Assembly: GCA_963698435.1 (NCBI GenBank)
Contig: CAVOQV010000017.1
Location: 1 to 64,000 of the forward strand
DNA: 64,000 nucleotides
Direction: 5' to 3'
DNA from: Sva-07 sp963698435
Lineage (GTDB): Bacteria > Actinomycetota > Acidimicrobiia > Acidimicrobiales > Ilumatobacteraceae
Part shown: positions 44,849 through 54,003 of the stretch, in pieces
Layout: each line of letters opens with the position of its first letter
Numbering within the stretch: position 1 is the stretch's first letter
Made by a program: the position numbers and the translations under genes
Notes under the pieces: generated by a model
Told to the model about the DNA's origin: nothing
Seen by the model: the letters and a program-made list of their open reading frames with translations, nothing else
Databases searched by the model: none

Positions 44849-47106
44849 CGCGCCACCTTCCCGCGACCGCGCTTGGTGCTCAGCGTGAGGATTCCGACCG
44901 CCACCACCATCAGCACGATGACCTCACCGAACGTGTCGAGTGCGCGGGTGTCGGTGAGGATCACGTTGACCACGTTCTTGCCACCACCGTCGTCCTGGGC
45001 CGTGCGCGCGAACTCGCGCACAGGTGCCTCACCGACGTCCTTGCCGGCACTGCCCGCCAGCGCGACGGCAACCGCGGTGCCCATCGCTCCGGCGATCACG
45101 AGGCGCCCCGCGGTCCACAAGCGTGTGGCCGTGGGGAACGTGGTGGCGAGCCGGCCGAGACCGACCACGAAGCCGACGACGATCACCGTCTCGACGAGCA
45201 GCTGGGTGAGCACGAGGTCGGGCGCGCCGTAGGCGACGAACAGGCCGGCGACACTGAATCCGACCGCTCCGAGCACGAGTGCCGCGCCGAGGCGTGAGGA
45301 CACCTGCGTCGCCGACACGGCCGCGGCGACGATCATCAGGACCAGTACCGCCTCGGCCCGGTTGTCCCACCAGTAGAGCGCGTCGCCGTCGATCTGGCCG
45401 ACGAACGGCACGGCCGCCGCACAGACGACGAGCACGGTCGTCGCCAGGTAGAGCGGCAGCGAACCGTGCTGCACCCGGGCGGCGACCTGACGTGCGAGGC
45501 GCCCGACACCGTCGATGGTCCAGTCGACGTTGGCAGCGCCACGGGCGACGGGTCCGGAGACGACGTGGCGCCGAGCGAGGAGGGCGCCGACCACCGAGCC
45601 GACCACGACCACCACGACGGAGACGATGAAGGCATCGGTCAGGCCCGGCCAGCGCAGCAGCGAGTACACCTCCGCCTTGGGGGCGATGGTGACGACGGCG
45701 GGTCGAACGACGCCGGTGACCCAACCGAGCGCCACGAAGCCCAGAACCGACGCAGCGGCCAGGATCACCTCGGGCACGGACATGGCAGGGCGGCGTGCGG
45801 CGACGTCCCGGTGTGCCATCGGCTCGGACGAGCCGAACATGCCGATCAGGAGCCGGGTGGTGTAGGCGACGGTCAGCACCGATCCGCCGATGATCAGCCC
45901 GCCGACGACGAGGAACTCGGTTCCCGACAGGCCGAGCGCAGCCTCGATCGCGGCCTCCTTGGCGGGGAAACCGAGCAGCGGTGGGATGCCGGCCATCGAC
46001 GCTCCGGAGATCACGGCGACCGCGAACGTGATGGGCATCGAACGTCGCAGGCCGGACAGTTCGTTGATGTTCCGGGTGCCGGTGCGGACGTCGACGTCGC
46101 CGACCACCATGAAGAGTGCGGCCTTGAAGATGGCATGGGCGACGAGGATCGAGATGGCGGCGAAGGTCGCCTTGGGCGTGCCGATGGCGAGGAGTGCGAT
46201 CAGCAGACCGAGCTGCGAGACGGTGCCCCAGGCGAGGATGAGCTTGGCGTCGACGTGACGCAGTGCGCCGATCGCTCCCCAGACCATGGTGGTGAGCCCG
46301 AACGCCAACCCGAGCGGCTTCCAGGCTCCGACGTCCTGGAACGCGGGGGCGATGACGGCCACGAGGATGACACCGGCCTTCACCATCGTGGCCGAGTGCA
46401 GGTAGGCACTGACCGGCGTGGGTGCCGCCATCGCTCCTGGCAACCAGACGTGGAACGGGAACTGCGCCGACTTCGTGGCCGCGGCCACCAGGATCAGGAT
46501 CGCCGCCGCGTTGGCGGTCGAACCCGTGATCGGACTGAGGTCGCTGAGCTGCGCCGTGCCTGCGGCATCGACGAACAGCACGAAGCCGGCAAGCAGCGAG
46601 AGTCCGCCCGCCGCCGTGATCACCAGCGCCCGCCGGGCGGCGATGCGGGCGACCGGGTCGGTGTGCTTGAAACCGACGAGGAGGAACGAGGTGATCGACG
46701 TGAGCTCCCAGAAGATGAACAACGTCCACACGGTGTCCGACCACACCAGGCCGACCATCGCCATCGAGAACGCGAGCAGGGTCGCGGCGAAACGCCCCAA
46801 CCCGCCGGCTCCCGACGAGAAATAGCCGACGGCATAGACGCACACCAGTGCACCGATCCCCGAGACGAGCAGCGAGAGCAGCGCGCCCATCGCGTCGACG
46901 CGGAACTCGACGGCGACATCGAGGCCGGGCACCCACTGGAAACCGGCGGTGACCACGTCGTTCGCGCCGAGGCGCGTCGCCGACCAGACGGCGGTCACCG
47001 CCATCGGCACAGCTGCCAGCCACAACGAACGTCGCCCGAGGCGCGCCCCGAAGACGGACAGCGCCACGACGAAGGCCACGTGCAGAGCGAGCAGGAACCA
47101 GATCAA
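44845..47106 (-). CDS. mrpA: Mrp antiporter subunit A, first gene of the operon
   Basis: A 753-residue NuoL-like subunit with roughly 20 helices. Signature stretches are FIFWELTSITSFLLVGFKHT (Glu), AATKSAQFPFHVWLPGAMAA (Lys) and PTPVSAYLHSATMVKAGVIL. The C-terminal quarter carries the MrpA-specific extra domain with YGAPDLVLTQLLVETVIVVG and ALDTFGEVIVLMVVAVGIL. The only plausible start is a TTG at 47106, because an in-frame TAA lies 24 bp upstream and no ATG or GTG intervenes. The TTG is 3-4 nt from the predicted transcription start, so the mRNA is nearly leaderless. The complex exchanges Na+ for H+ across the membrane. Confidence 0.94.
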   Translation of the reverse strand: MIWFLLALHVAFVVALSVFGARLGRRSLWLAAVPMAVTAVWSATRLGANDVVTAGFQWVPGLDVAVEFRVDAMGALLSLLVSGIGALVCVYAVGYFSSGAGGLGRFAATLLAFSMAMVGLVWSDTVWTLFIFWELTSITSFLLVGFKHTDPVARIAARRALVITAAGGLSLLAGFVLFVDAAGTAQLSDLSPITGSTANAAAILILVAAATKSAQFPFHVWLPGAMAAPTPVSAYLHSATMVKAGVILVAVIAPAFQDVGAWKPLGLAFGLTTMVWGAIGALRHVDAKLILAWGTVSQLGLLIALLAIGTPKATFAAISILVAHAIFKAALFMVVGDVDVRTGTRNINELSGLRRSMPITFAVAVISGASMAGIPPLLGFPAKEAAIEAALGLSGTEFLVVGGLIIGGSVLTVAYTTRLLIGMFGSSEPMAHRDVAARRPAMSVPEVILAAASVLGFVALGWVTGVVRPAVVTIAPKAEVYSLLRWPGLTDAFIVSVVVVVVGSVVGALLARRHVVSGPVARGAANVDWTIDGVGRLARQVAARVQHGSLPLYLATTVLVVCAAAVPFVGQIDGDALYWWDNRAEAVLVLMIVAAAVSATQVSSRLGAALVLGAVGFSVAGLFVAYGAPDLVLTQLLVETVIVVGFVVGLGRLATTFPTATRLWTAGRLVIAGAMGTAVAVALAGSAGKDVGEAPVREFARTAQDDGGGKNVVNVILTDTRALDTFGEVIVLMVVAVGILTLSTKRGRGKVAR

Positions 47107-47115
47107 CAGACCCGG

Positions 47116-47176
47116 ATGATACGTGTCGAATTATTTGCATCACAACATTGACCTATTCCAAGAGGTGTTTTATGCT
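47116..47176. promoter_or_regulatory. back-to-back divergent promoters for mrpA and the sigma factor
   Basis: On the plus strand TTGACC (47148-47153), a 17-bp spacer and TATGCT (47171-47176) form a near-consensus primary promoter; the ATG at 47183 is where transcription should start. On the minus strand TTGTGA (47145-47140), an 18-bp spacer and TATCAT (47121-47116) face mrpA. The two -35 boxes are only 2 bp apart, so polymerase can occupy one promoter at a time. Confidence 0.7.
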
Positions 47177-47182
47177 CTGTTC

Positions 47183-48052
47183 ATGTTCAGCGACGACATC
47201 CCCAGCCGTCCCCCAACCTCCGGTCGACGTTCGGTTCCCCGCCGGGTGCGCCGCGACCACCGGGCGTTGCTCACCGCTGCCGACGAACGCTGCCTCGCCC
47301 AGACGATCGAGGCGGGCCGAGCGGCCCGGCTCCGCCTGGACGAAGGCACCTCGGCCGACGGTGGCCTCGAGGCCGACCTCGCCCTGGTCGCCGAAGGTGA
47401 ACGGGCACGACACCACTTCATCGAAGCGAACGTGCGGCTGGTCCAGAGCATCGCCAACCGGTTCAGCGTCCCCGTGCACCTCGACCGCGACGACATCGTG
47501 CAGGACGGCATGATCGGCCTCGAGAAGGCCGTCGAGAAGTTCGACTGGCGCCGCGGCTACAAGTTCTCGACCTACGCCACGTGGTGGATCCGCCAGTCGA
47601 TCCAGCGAGGACTCGAAGCGTCTGCCACCACGATCCGCATCCCTGGGCACCGCACCCGCGAACTCCGAACCGCGATCGCTGCCGCGACGACGAGCGGCGG
47701 GCGTCTTGCCGACGAACTGGCGGTGATCGACATGCTCAGCCAACCCGAATCGATGGATCGCCCGATCGGTGACGGACCCGACACGCTGGGCACGATGGTG
47801 GCGAGCGACGACGAAGGCCCCGACGAGGCCGCCGAGCGGCTCGTCGCACGCGAGCAGATCGATGCGCTCCTCGACCATCTCGACGACACCAGCTCGTTCG
47901 CGGTCGCTGCCCGGTTCGGCCTGCGTGGCCACGAACCGGCGACGTTCGCCGAGATCGCCGACGGTCTCGGAGTCACGCCCCAGGCCGTACGTCGTCGGGT
48001 CGAGCGAGCGATCGCCAAGCTCCGTACGCACGCCCAACCCATCGCCGCCTGA
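47183..48052 (+). CDS. group-2 sigma-70 family RNA polymerase sigma factor
   Basis: A 289-residue sigma factor. Region 1.2-like sequence is in TAADERCLAQTIEAGRAARL. Region 2 carries FIEANVRLVQSIANRFS, RDDIVQDGMIGLEKAVEKFD and KFSTYATWWIRQSIQRGLEA. Region 4 carries RFGLRGHEPATFAEIADGLG and VTPQAVRRRVERAIAKLR. Region 1.1 is absent, and region 3 is divergent and contains acidic inserts. It resembles SigB/HrdB-type secondary factors, possibly for stress or salt response given the Mrp operon opposite. The ATG at 47183 lies 6 nt after the -10 box, implying a leaderless mRNA. Confidence 0.9.
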   Translation: MFSDDIPSRPPTSGRRSVPRRVRRDHRALLTAADERCLAQTIEAGRAARLRLDEGTSADGGLEADLALVAEGERARHHFIEANVRLVQSIANRFSVPVHLDRDDIVQDGMIGLEKAVEKFDWRRGYKFSTYATWWIRQSIQRGLEASATTIRIPGHRTRELRTAIAAATTSGGRLADELAVIDMLSQPESMDRPIGDGPDTLGTMVASDDEGPDEAAERLVAREQIDALLDHLDDTSSFAVAARFGLRGHEPATFAEIADGLGVTPQAVRRRVERAIAKLRTHAQPIAA

Positions 48053-48080
48053 CCCGCTCGGACGGGACGCGAACCTGGAC

Positions 48081-49053
48081 TCAGTTCACCACCTGGTCGG
48101 GGCCGCGTTCGACCTCGTTGCGCAACGGCTCGTCACGGACGAAACGTCCGAGATTGTCGAGGAAGATCTCCGCGACGCTGCCCGGCAGTGCCCTTGCTGG
48201 ATCCGGAGCTGTGCGGACTGATGATCACGTTGGGAAGATCCCACAGCGCATCGTCCGGCGGGAGCGGCTCGGGATCGAAGACATCCAGGCCGGCTCCTGC
48301 GAGCCGACCGGAAGCGAGGGCGTCGGTCAGTGCAACCTGGTCGACGAGTTCCCCGCGGCCGACGTTGACGAACACCGCCCGCGGAGGCATCGAGGCGATC
48401 ACGTCGGCGTCGAAGAGCCCGCGGGTCTCGGGCGCCAGCGGGAGCGCGACCACCACGGCGTCCGCGTCGCGGAGCGCGTCGGGGAGCTCCGACAGCGGTC
48501 GGACCGGGCATGGCTCGTCGCCAGTCGCTGATCGGCGCACCACGACCGGGTCCATCCGGAAGGCGGTGGCCAGCCGCACGACCTCCTGGCCGATCGGGCC
48601 GTAGCCCACCACCACGATGCGCTGTCGATCGAGTTCCGGGAACGGCGCCGGCGACCACTCGTGCGCCGCCTGCGACCGCAACCACCCGGGCAGGTTCCGA
48701 CTGAGTGCCAGCAGGTACAGCATCACCGTGCCGGCGATCGGCGGTGCACTCGCTCCGGATGACGTGGTCAGCCGGGCACCGCGATCGAGGAACGTCGAGA
48801 ACACGGGACTGTCGACGCCTGCCGACATCGAATGGAACCACTGGATGTTCGTGGCCTCCAGGGCCACCCTGAAGAACGGAGCGGCCCGGTCGGGCCAGGC
48901 GTCGGTCGAGAAGAACGCGACGGTGATGCGCTCGATGTCGGCCGCCGGGATCTCTTCGCCCGGGCGGAGGACGATCAGCTCGAGATCGGGTGCGATCGCT
49001 GCGATCGCATCGGCATGGGCCTCGGCGAAGGTGTCGGTGCAGAACAGTGCCAC
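48081..49053 (-). pseudogene. D-isomer 2-hydroxyacid dehydrogenase, frameshift near the C terminus
   Basis: A protein of about 323 residues once corrected. The substrate domain includes AFFSTDAWPDRAAPFFRVAL and FHSMSAGVDSPVF. The NAD domain has VVGYGPIGQEVVRLATAFRM (GxGxxG), ADAVVVALPLAPETRGLFDA and VFVNVGRGELVDQVALTDAL. The catalytic His lies in NVIISPHSSGSSKGTAG. Near 48183 an extra base in a GGG run shifts the frame. The alternative frame gives SVAEIFLDNLGRFVRDEPLR and the stop at 48081. It probably reduces a 2-keto acid or glyoxylate. Confidence 0.82.
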
Positions 49054-49098
49054 GCCGCCCAGTCTCGCCCATCCAGTTCGCGTCGACGAGCGTGAGAG

Positions 49099-49140
49099 CC
49101 GCCGAGTGCAGCAGCGTCGAACCGCTGTTGCACTCGGCGG
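49099..49140. terminator. hairpin downstream of the dehydrogenase promoter region
   Basis: CCGCCGAGTGCAGCAG (49099-49114) pairs with CTGTTGCACTCGGCGG (49125-49140) at 15 of 16 positions with a 10-nt loop. It lies 4 bp after the stop of the class III aminotransferase gene and upstream of the dehydrogenase gene on the same strand, where it could terminate the former. Confidence 0.6.
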
Positions 49141-49144
49141 ATCG

Positions 49145-50518
49145 TCAGGCGGTGAGTTCGGCGACGAACTCGGCGAACACGTCGGCGTAGCGCATGGCGT
49201 CGGCCTCGGTGTGCATCACCGAGATCAGCCACTGCTCGTCAAGACCCGGCGGCAGCAGGATCCCCCGGTTGATGCCGTGCATCCACTGCGCGAATGCGAG
49301 ATCGAAGTCGGTGGCCTTGTAGTCGCGGTAGTTGCGCACCGGATCCTTCGACCAGGTGATGCAGCCCTTCGCCCCGAACGCGACCGTGTGGGCGGGCAGG
49401 TCGTTGTCGTCGATGATCTTCTGGCACGCCTCGACCAGGCGATGGTTGAGCGCGACTGCCACCTCGATGTTCTCGCGGGTGCACGCCTCGGTCAGCGTGG
49501 CCTTCGCAGCGGCCATGACCAACGGGTTGCCGTTGTAGGTGCCGAGGTGCAGGACCTCACCCGTCGTGATCAGGTTCATGTACTCGGCCTTGCCGCCGAA
49601 CGCACCGACGGGGAACCCGCCGCCCATCGACTTGGCGAGCGTGACGAGGTCGGGGGTGACGCCGAGCTGCTTTGTGGCGCCGCCGTAGCCCGCGGTGAGG
49701 CCGGTCTTGACCTCGTCGAAGATCAGCAGGGTGCCGTACTTGTCGCAGATCTCGCGAACCGCTTCGAGGTAACCCGGCTCCGGCAGACAGATCCCGATGT
49801 TCTCCATCACGGGCTCGACGATGAAACAGGCGACCTCGCGACCCGCGAGCGCCCGCTCGAGCGCCGGGGCGTCGTTGTACGCGATGACGATGACGTCGTC
49901 GATCGTGCCCTGCGTGATGCCGGCGGACTGCGGGACCGAGAACGGTGCGTCCGCGGGACCGGCGTCGGCGATCGCCGGCTTGTTGGAGACCATCACCTCG
50001 TCGTGGTGGCCGTGATAGCCGCCTTCGACCTTGACGAGCTTCTCGCGCTTGGTGACACCGCGGGCGAGGCGGATGGCGTCCATCGTCGCCTCGGTGCCCG
50101 AGTTGGTCGGCCGCCACATCGGGAAGCCGTAGCGCTCGCCGAGCAGCTCGGCCACCTCGGCATCGAGTTCGCACGGGGTGACATAGAGCGTGCCGTGGTC
50201 GAACTGCGCCTCGACCGCCTTGCGGACCGCCGGATGCATGTGCCCGGCGAACAGCGCGCCGAAGCCCATGTCGTAGTCGACGTACTCGTTGTCGTCGACG
50301 TCGACCATGTGCGCGCCGGCAGCGTGCTTGACGACGATCGGGTGGGGATCGTACGCCTGAAAACTGGAGGGGACGCCGGCGGGAAGAACCTTGCGGGCTC
50401 GCTCGGTGGCCTTCTGGGATCCCTTGGTTCGCTCGGAGTAGGTCACCAGCTCGCGCTCGGTGATCTCCTTGGCCCTTGCCGCGAGCTCGGACGTATGAGT
50501 CGAGTCGGTCACGGACAT
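49145..50518 (-). CDS. class III aminotransferase, glutamate-1-semialdehyde aminomutase-like
   Basis: A 457-residue PLP enzyme. The order RARKVLPAGVPSSFQAYDPH, DVDDNEYVDYDMGFGALFAG, RPTNSGTEATMDAIRLARGV, KVEGGYHGHHDEVMVS, LLIFDEVKTGL and LAKSMGGGFPVGAFGG follows the GSA aminomutase subgroup, with the PLP lysine in LAKSMGGG. The N terminus is about 25 residues longer than HemL, and the GYHGH loop differs (HHDE instead of HADS). A role other than haem synthesis, such as an amino acid mutase or transaminase, is therefore more likely. Upstream DNA is AT-rich with TATCACTT. Confidence 0.85.
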   Translation of the reverse strand: MSVTDSTHTSELAARAKEITERELVTYSERTKGSQKATERARKVLPAGVPSSFQAYDPHPIVVKHAAGAHMVDVDDNEYVDYDMGFGALFAGHMHPAVRKAVEAQFDHGTLYVTPCELDAEVAELLGERYGFPMWRPTNSGTEATMDAIRLARGVTKREKLVKVEGGYHGHHDEVMVSNKPAIADAGPADAPFSVPQSAGITQGTIDDVIVIAYNDAPALERALAGREVACFIVEPVMENIGICLPEPGYLEAVREICDKYGTLLIFDEVKTGLTAGYGGATKQLGVTPDLVTLAKSMGGGFPVGAFGGKAEYMNLITTGEVLHLGTYNGNPLVMAAAKATLTEACTRENIEVAVALNHRLVEACQKIIDDNDLPAHTVAFGAKGCITWSKDPVRNYRDYKATDFDLAFAQWMHGINRGILLPPGLDEQWLISVMHTEADAMRYADVFAEFVAELTA

Positions 50519-50651
50519 GAGATATCACTTCCTGATTTCTGTATGGACCGGCGGACACCGGCTCGTGAATCCTAGGCCGGAACGCGGCTTCGTGGCGCCG
50601 GGGAGCCAGCGGCAACAATGACGATGTCCGGCCACCGCTCAGGAGACGACC

Positions 50652-51797
50652 ATGAAGACCGCTGCCACCGAGATGCTGGGGATCGAGTTCCCGATCTTCG
50701 CCTTCAGCCACTGCCGCGACGTCGTGGCCGCCGTGTCGAAGGCCGGAGGTCTCGGCGTGCTCGGCGCGGTCGCGGATTCTCCGGAACAGCTGGAGATCGA
50801 TCTCAAGTGGATCGAGGACGAGATCGGCGATCGCCCCTACGGCGTCGACCTGATCGTGCCCGCGAAGTACGCAGGCGACGAGGGCGGTGGCTACACGCTC
50901 GACGACATTCGAGCGCTGATCCCCGACACGCATCGCGAATTCGTCGACGACATCCTTCGTCGCTATGACGTTCCCGAGTTCCCGCCCGACGAGGAGCGCT
51001 CCTCGGGCCGCTCGACCGCGGGCCACAGCGGCATCGCCCCGTTCAGCGCAGCCGCTGCCGGGCCCCAACTGGAGATCTCGCTGGCGCACAAGACGGCCTT
51101 CGTCGCCAACGCGCTCGGCCCGCCACCGCAGTTCCTGATCGACCGGGTCAAGGAGGAGGGTCGCCTGATCGGCGCGCTCGCGGGCCGGCCGGTGCACGCC
51201 GAACGCCATCAGGCCGCCGGCGTCGACCTCATCATCGCCCAAGGCTCCGAAGCCGGTGGCCACACTGGCGAGATCGGCTCGATGGTGCTGATCCCCGAGA
51301 TCGTCGACGCCGTCGACATCCCCGTGCTCGGAGCAGGCGGCATCGGACGCGGGCGCCAGATGGCCGCCGCGATGGCACTCGGCGCGCAGGGCGTGTGGTG
51401 CGGGTCGGTGTGGTTGACCACCGACGAGGCCGAGACGCATCCGGTCGTGAAGCAGAAGTTCCTCGCCGCGACGTCCGCCGACACGATCCGGTCGAGGTCG
51501 CTCACGGGAAAGCACGCCCGCATGTTGAAGTCGGCGTGGACGGAGGAGTGGGACCGCCCCGACACGCCCGACCCACTGGGGATGCCGCTGCAGCCGATCC
51601 TCACGAACGAGGCCCAGGCGCGGATCAACCGGGCGGCGTACACCCACGGCTCCGGCGCAGAGAAGCTCGCGAACTACTTCGTCGGCCAGATCGTCGGCAC
51701 GATGAACCAGCCGAAGTCGGCCGGGCAGGTCGTGATGGACATGGTCACCGAGTTCATCGACGCCGTCGAATCCCTCGCCACGCAACTCGAGTACTGA
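50652..51797 (+). CDS. nitronate monooxygenase / 2-nitropropane dioxygenase-like FMN protein
   Basis: A 381-residue FMN TIM-barrel protein. It starts KTAATEMLGIEFPIFAFSHC and then has AVSKAGGLGVLGAVADSPEQ. The central AGVDLIIAQGSEAGGHTGEI contains the GGH motif, and PVLGAGGIGRGRQMAAAMAL and GAQGVWCGSVWLTTDEAE bind the FMN phosphate. A CAGGAGACGACC ribosome binding site precedes the ATG. The long loop between residues 80 and 140 is typical of the actinobacterial subgroup, whose substrates may not be nitronates. A 52-bp palindromic element follows. Confidence 0.88.
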   Translation: MKTAATEMLGIEFPIFAFSHCRDVVAAVSKAGGLGVLGAVADSPEQLEIDLKWIEDEIGDRPYGVDLIVPAKYAGDEGGGYTLDDIRALIPDTHREFVDDILRRYDVPEFPPDEERSSGRSTAGHSGIAPFSAAAAGPQLEISLAHKTAFVANALGPPPQFLIDRVKEEGRLIGALAGRPVHAERHQAAGVDLIIAQGSEAGGHTGEIGSMVLIPEIVDAVDIPVLGAGGIGRGRQMAAAMALGAQGVWCGSVWLTTDEAETHPVVKQKFLAATSADTIRSRSLTGKHARMLKSAWTEEWDRPDTPDPLGMPLQPILTNEAQARINRAAYTHGSGAEKLANYFVGQIVGTMNQPKSAGQVVMDMVTEFIDAVESLATQLEY

Positions 51798-51823
51798 CCC
51801 GAGAACCAGCACCACCACCTCCC

Positions 51824-51875
51824 CGTTTGCGTGCAATTCCGGGTGGGACGGCCCACCCGAATCCGTACACAAACG
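51824..51875. repeat. 52-bp palindromic element, copy B
   Basis: The ends CGTTTGCGTGC and ACACAAACG frame an inner perfect stem CGGGTGGG / CCCACCCG with loop ACGG (51840-51859). It lies between the convergent nitronate monooxygenase and SDR genes. The length and 5' sequence equal copy A at 32858. Confidence 0.85.
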
Positions 51876-51918
51876 TGGGTGTCGGGCGCTGGTGGGTGTC
51901 GGGCGGGTGACGGCGGGG

Positions 51919-52680
51919 TTACTTGGGGGCGAAGCGCGTGCCGGCGTCGAGGCGGATGGTGTCGCCGTTGAGCATCGGGTTCTCGATGATGGCGATCGCG
52001 AGGCGCGCGTACTCGTCGGGACGGCCGAGGCGCTTGGGGAACGCTGCATCCTTGGTCAGGTTGGCGGCACGATCCTCGGTGACACCGGCGGTGAGACCGG
52101 TGGCGAACAGGCTGGGCGCGATCGTGTTGACCCGGATACCGAGCGAGCCGAGATCGCGTGCCATCGTCAGCGTCATGCCGGCGATGCCCGCCTTGGCGGC
52201 GGTGTAGGCGACCTGCCCGATCTGGCCCTCGAACGCCGCGATCGACGAGGTGTTGATGAGGACACCGCGTTCGCCGTCGTCGTTCGGCTCGCCGTTGGCC
52301 ATGTGAGCCGCGCACAGACGGTTGGTGTTGAAGGTGCCGACCAGGTTGAGGTCGATCACCGCGCGGAAGTCGTCGAGGTCGAACGGACCACTGCGGCCGA
52401 GCGTGCGTCCGGCCTTGCCGCCACCAGCGGTGTTGACGGCGACGTGCAGCCCCCCGAGCGCGTCGACGGCCTCGTCGATCACCATTGCGATCCCGTCGAA
52501 GTCGAGCACATTCGTCGGATGCCACGTGCCGCCGAGCGCCGAGGCGACCTCGGCGCCCACCGACCCCTCGCGGTCGAGGATCGCTACCGAGCCGCCACCC
52601 GCGACGATCCGCTCCGCGGTCGCCCGGGCGAATCCCGAGGCCCCGCCGATGATGATGGCCTTCAGCCCGTTGATCTCCAT
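51919..52680 (-). CDS. SDR, 3-hydroxyacyl-CoA dehydrogenase type-2-like
   Basis: A 253-residue SDR starting MEINGLKAIIIGGASGFARA, with a GGASG cofactor loop. VAVNTAGGGKAGRT stands where NNAG is expected, as in HSD10-type enzymes. INTSSIAAFEGQIGQVAYTA and AKAGIAGMTLTMARDLGSLG supply Ser, Tyr and Lys. APSLFATGLTAGV and the tail LNGDTIRLDAGTRFAPK fit the same subgroup, which oxidises 3-hydroxyacyl-CoA. The ATG at 52680 is preferred over upstream frames by alignment with SDR N termini. Confidence 0.9.
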   Translation of the reverse strand: MEINGLKAIIIGGASGFARATAERIVAGGGSVAILDREGSVGAEVASALGGTWHPTNVLDFDGIAMVIDEAVDALGGLHVAVNTAGGGKAGRTLGRSGPFDLDDFRAVIDLNLVGTFNTNRLCAAHMANGEPNDDGERGVLINTSSIAAFEGQIGQVAYTAAKAGIAGMTLTMARDLGSLGIRVNTIAPSLFATGLTAGVTEDRAANLTKDAAFPKRLGRPDEYARLAIAIIENPMLNGDTIRLDAGTRFAPK

Positions 52681-52717
52681 GACGCTCCCTCTCGCAGTGA
52701 ACTCGCAGTGGACCGGA

Positions 52718-53557
52718 CTATCGGTACAGACAGATCGCCCGCAGCTCGATGCTGGTCCGGGCCGGGTGACCGATCTCGACATCCGGGTCGCGGAACGCGG
52801 AGTGCGGCGTGAACCAGGTCTCGCCCCGTCCGACGCGATCGGTGTCATAGGTGCGAAATGCCACCACCTCGTCGTGGCCGAGTTCGGGAAACGCGTACCA
52901 CCGATACGGCGCCGCGTCGGTCGGTGCCAGCACGGCCAGCGCTTCGAAGTCGACGCCGGAGCCCGCGTAGTCGGTGACCGGGATCGGCCGACCGTCGGCC
53001 GGTGACACCGTCCGGGCGTCGCAGAAGGCGAGCGGGAAGTCCATCTTCGGCTCGCCGACGTTCCTCCAGAACTGCAGGATCACGAGACGGGACGCGTCGA
53101 CGACGTCCGCGCTCGTGATGCCGTTTCGCGCGAGTGCCCTCAGGTTTCCCTCGCGGTCGGTCTGTACGTACGACTGGCGGACCAGGCCGTCGTATCCGGC
53201 CGCGAAGTCGGAGTGCACGAACGCGATCGGCGCCAGGTCCTCGTGGAGCTTCGCGTGTTCCGGTCCGCGCTTGATGTGGTTCGACACCAACGCGACGTCG
53301 CAGCCCGTCATCTCGCGGGCGAGTTGCTCCATTTCACGATGATGTACGGCGATCAGTTCGTCGTCGCCCCAACCCGAGGCAGCCGAGGCGTGCCGCACCA
53401 ACTCGAAGCCACACTCCTTCCACCCGGGGAGGTCGGCCGTGCGGCCGTCGAGGATCTCGACCTCGGTCGGCTCCGCGACGAACTCGCCGCTGCGGGATGC
53501 GAAGTTCAGCGTCGAGCGGCAGAACACGCCGGCGGGGGCGAGCAGCGGGTCGGCCAT
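52718..53557 (-). CDS. CmcJ/NvfI-family oxidoreductase-like protein
   Basis: A 279-residue protein. HIKRGPEHAKLHEDLAPIAF and VHSDFAAGYDGLVRQSY carry the His-x-Asp that in this family is thought to bind iron. ILQFWRNVGEPKMDFPLAFC, RWYAFPELGHDEVVAFRTYD and TPHSAFRDPD are the remaining conserved blocks. CmcJ/NvfI proteins are Fe/2-oxoglutarate enzymes or isomerases in antibiotic and terpenoid pathways. It lies 37 bp upstream of the SDR gene on the same strand, so both may share a transcript. Confidence 0.75.
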   Translation of the reverse strand: MADPLLAPAGVFCRSTLNFASRSGEFVAEPTEVEILDGRTADLPGWKECGFELVRHASAASGWGDDELIAVHHREMEQLAREMTGCDVALVSNHIKRGPEHAKLHEDLAPIAFVHSDFAAGYDGLVRQSYVQTDREGNLRALARNGITSADVVDASRLVILQFWRNVGEPKMDFPLAFCDARTVSPADGRPIPVTDYAGSGVDFEALAVLAPTDAAPYRWYAFPELGHDEVVAFRTYDTDRVGRGETWFTPHSAFRDPDVEIGHPARTSIELRAICLYR

Positions 53558-53625
53558 GGCACAACGCTACGCCGCCCGCACCCCCCGGGGCGACGCCGAA
53601 CGGTGTGGTTCGGGTGCCGCAGCCG

Positions 53626-53997
53626 TCACACCGCGGAACGGGCCGCGGCGATGCCGGCATCCCACCCTGGTGCACAACCGTTGGCGGGCGGATGCAGACC
53701 GTCGAGCCCGATCCCGACACTCGCCAGCAGCCATGACATGACCGAGTTCGAGTTCCACATGTCGCCGTGCCCAATTCGTCGCGGCCCGACGTCGCCAACG
53801 GGACGAAACGGCACCAGGTCGAGCATCGAACGTGCGACCGACGCCTCGCCGCTGACGTGTACCGCACCGCCGATCGCCTCGGCGACGTCCGGGATCGAAC
53901 CACCCGTCCAGCGCCGGACCTCGTAGCGGAACACCCGCCACCGCCGCAGACTGCGCAGGCCGACCGGACCCTCTCTCAACGTTACGTCGACCGGCAA
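53626..53997 (-). CDS. conserved hypothetical protein, possibly 5'-truncated
   Basis: A frame of about 120 codons. It contains GPVGLRSLRRWRVFRYEVRR, WTGGSIPDVAEAIGGAVHVS, IGHGDMWNSNSVMSWLLASV and the C-terminal HPPANGCAPGWDAGIAAARS. The MWNSNSV-SWLL motif and PPA-G-APGWDAG tail recur in actinobacterial proteins of about 200 residues whose function I do not know. Here the N-terminal portion is missing. Only TTG codons (53997, 53979) are available as starts, and a 52-bp palindromic element begins 7 bp further upstream. The gene may have been shortened when that region rearranged. Confidence 0.55.
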   Translation of the reverse strand: MPVDVTLREGPVGLRSLRRWRVFRYEVRRWTGGSIPDVAEAIGGAVHVSGEASVARSMLDLVPFRPVGDVGPRRIGHGDMWNSNSVMSWLLASVGIGLDGLHPPANGCAPGWDAGIAAARSAV

Positions 53998-54003
53998 CCT
54001 CGA

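Noticed and set aside
44845..47143. Several 300-700 codon frames opposite or overlapping the Mrp genes
   Set aside because: They are Arg/Gly/Asp-rich mirror frames produced by high third-position GC; the Mrp subunits are clearly the coding ones.
49145..50518. Calling the class III aminotransferase hemL
   Set aside because: The N-terminal extension, the altered GYHGH loop and lack of haem genes nearby make a different substrate likely.
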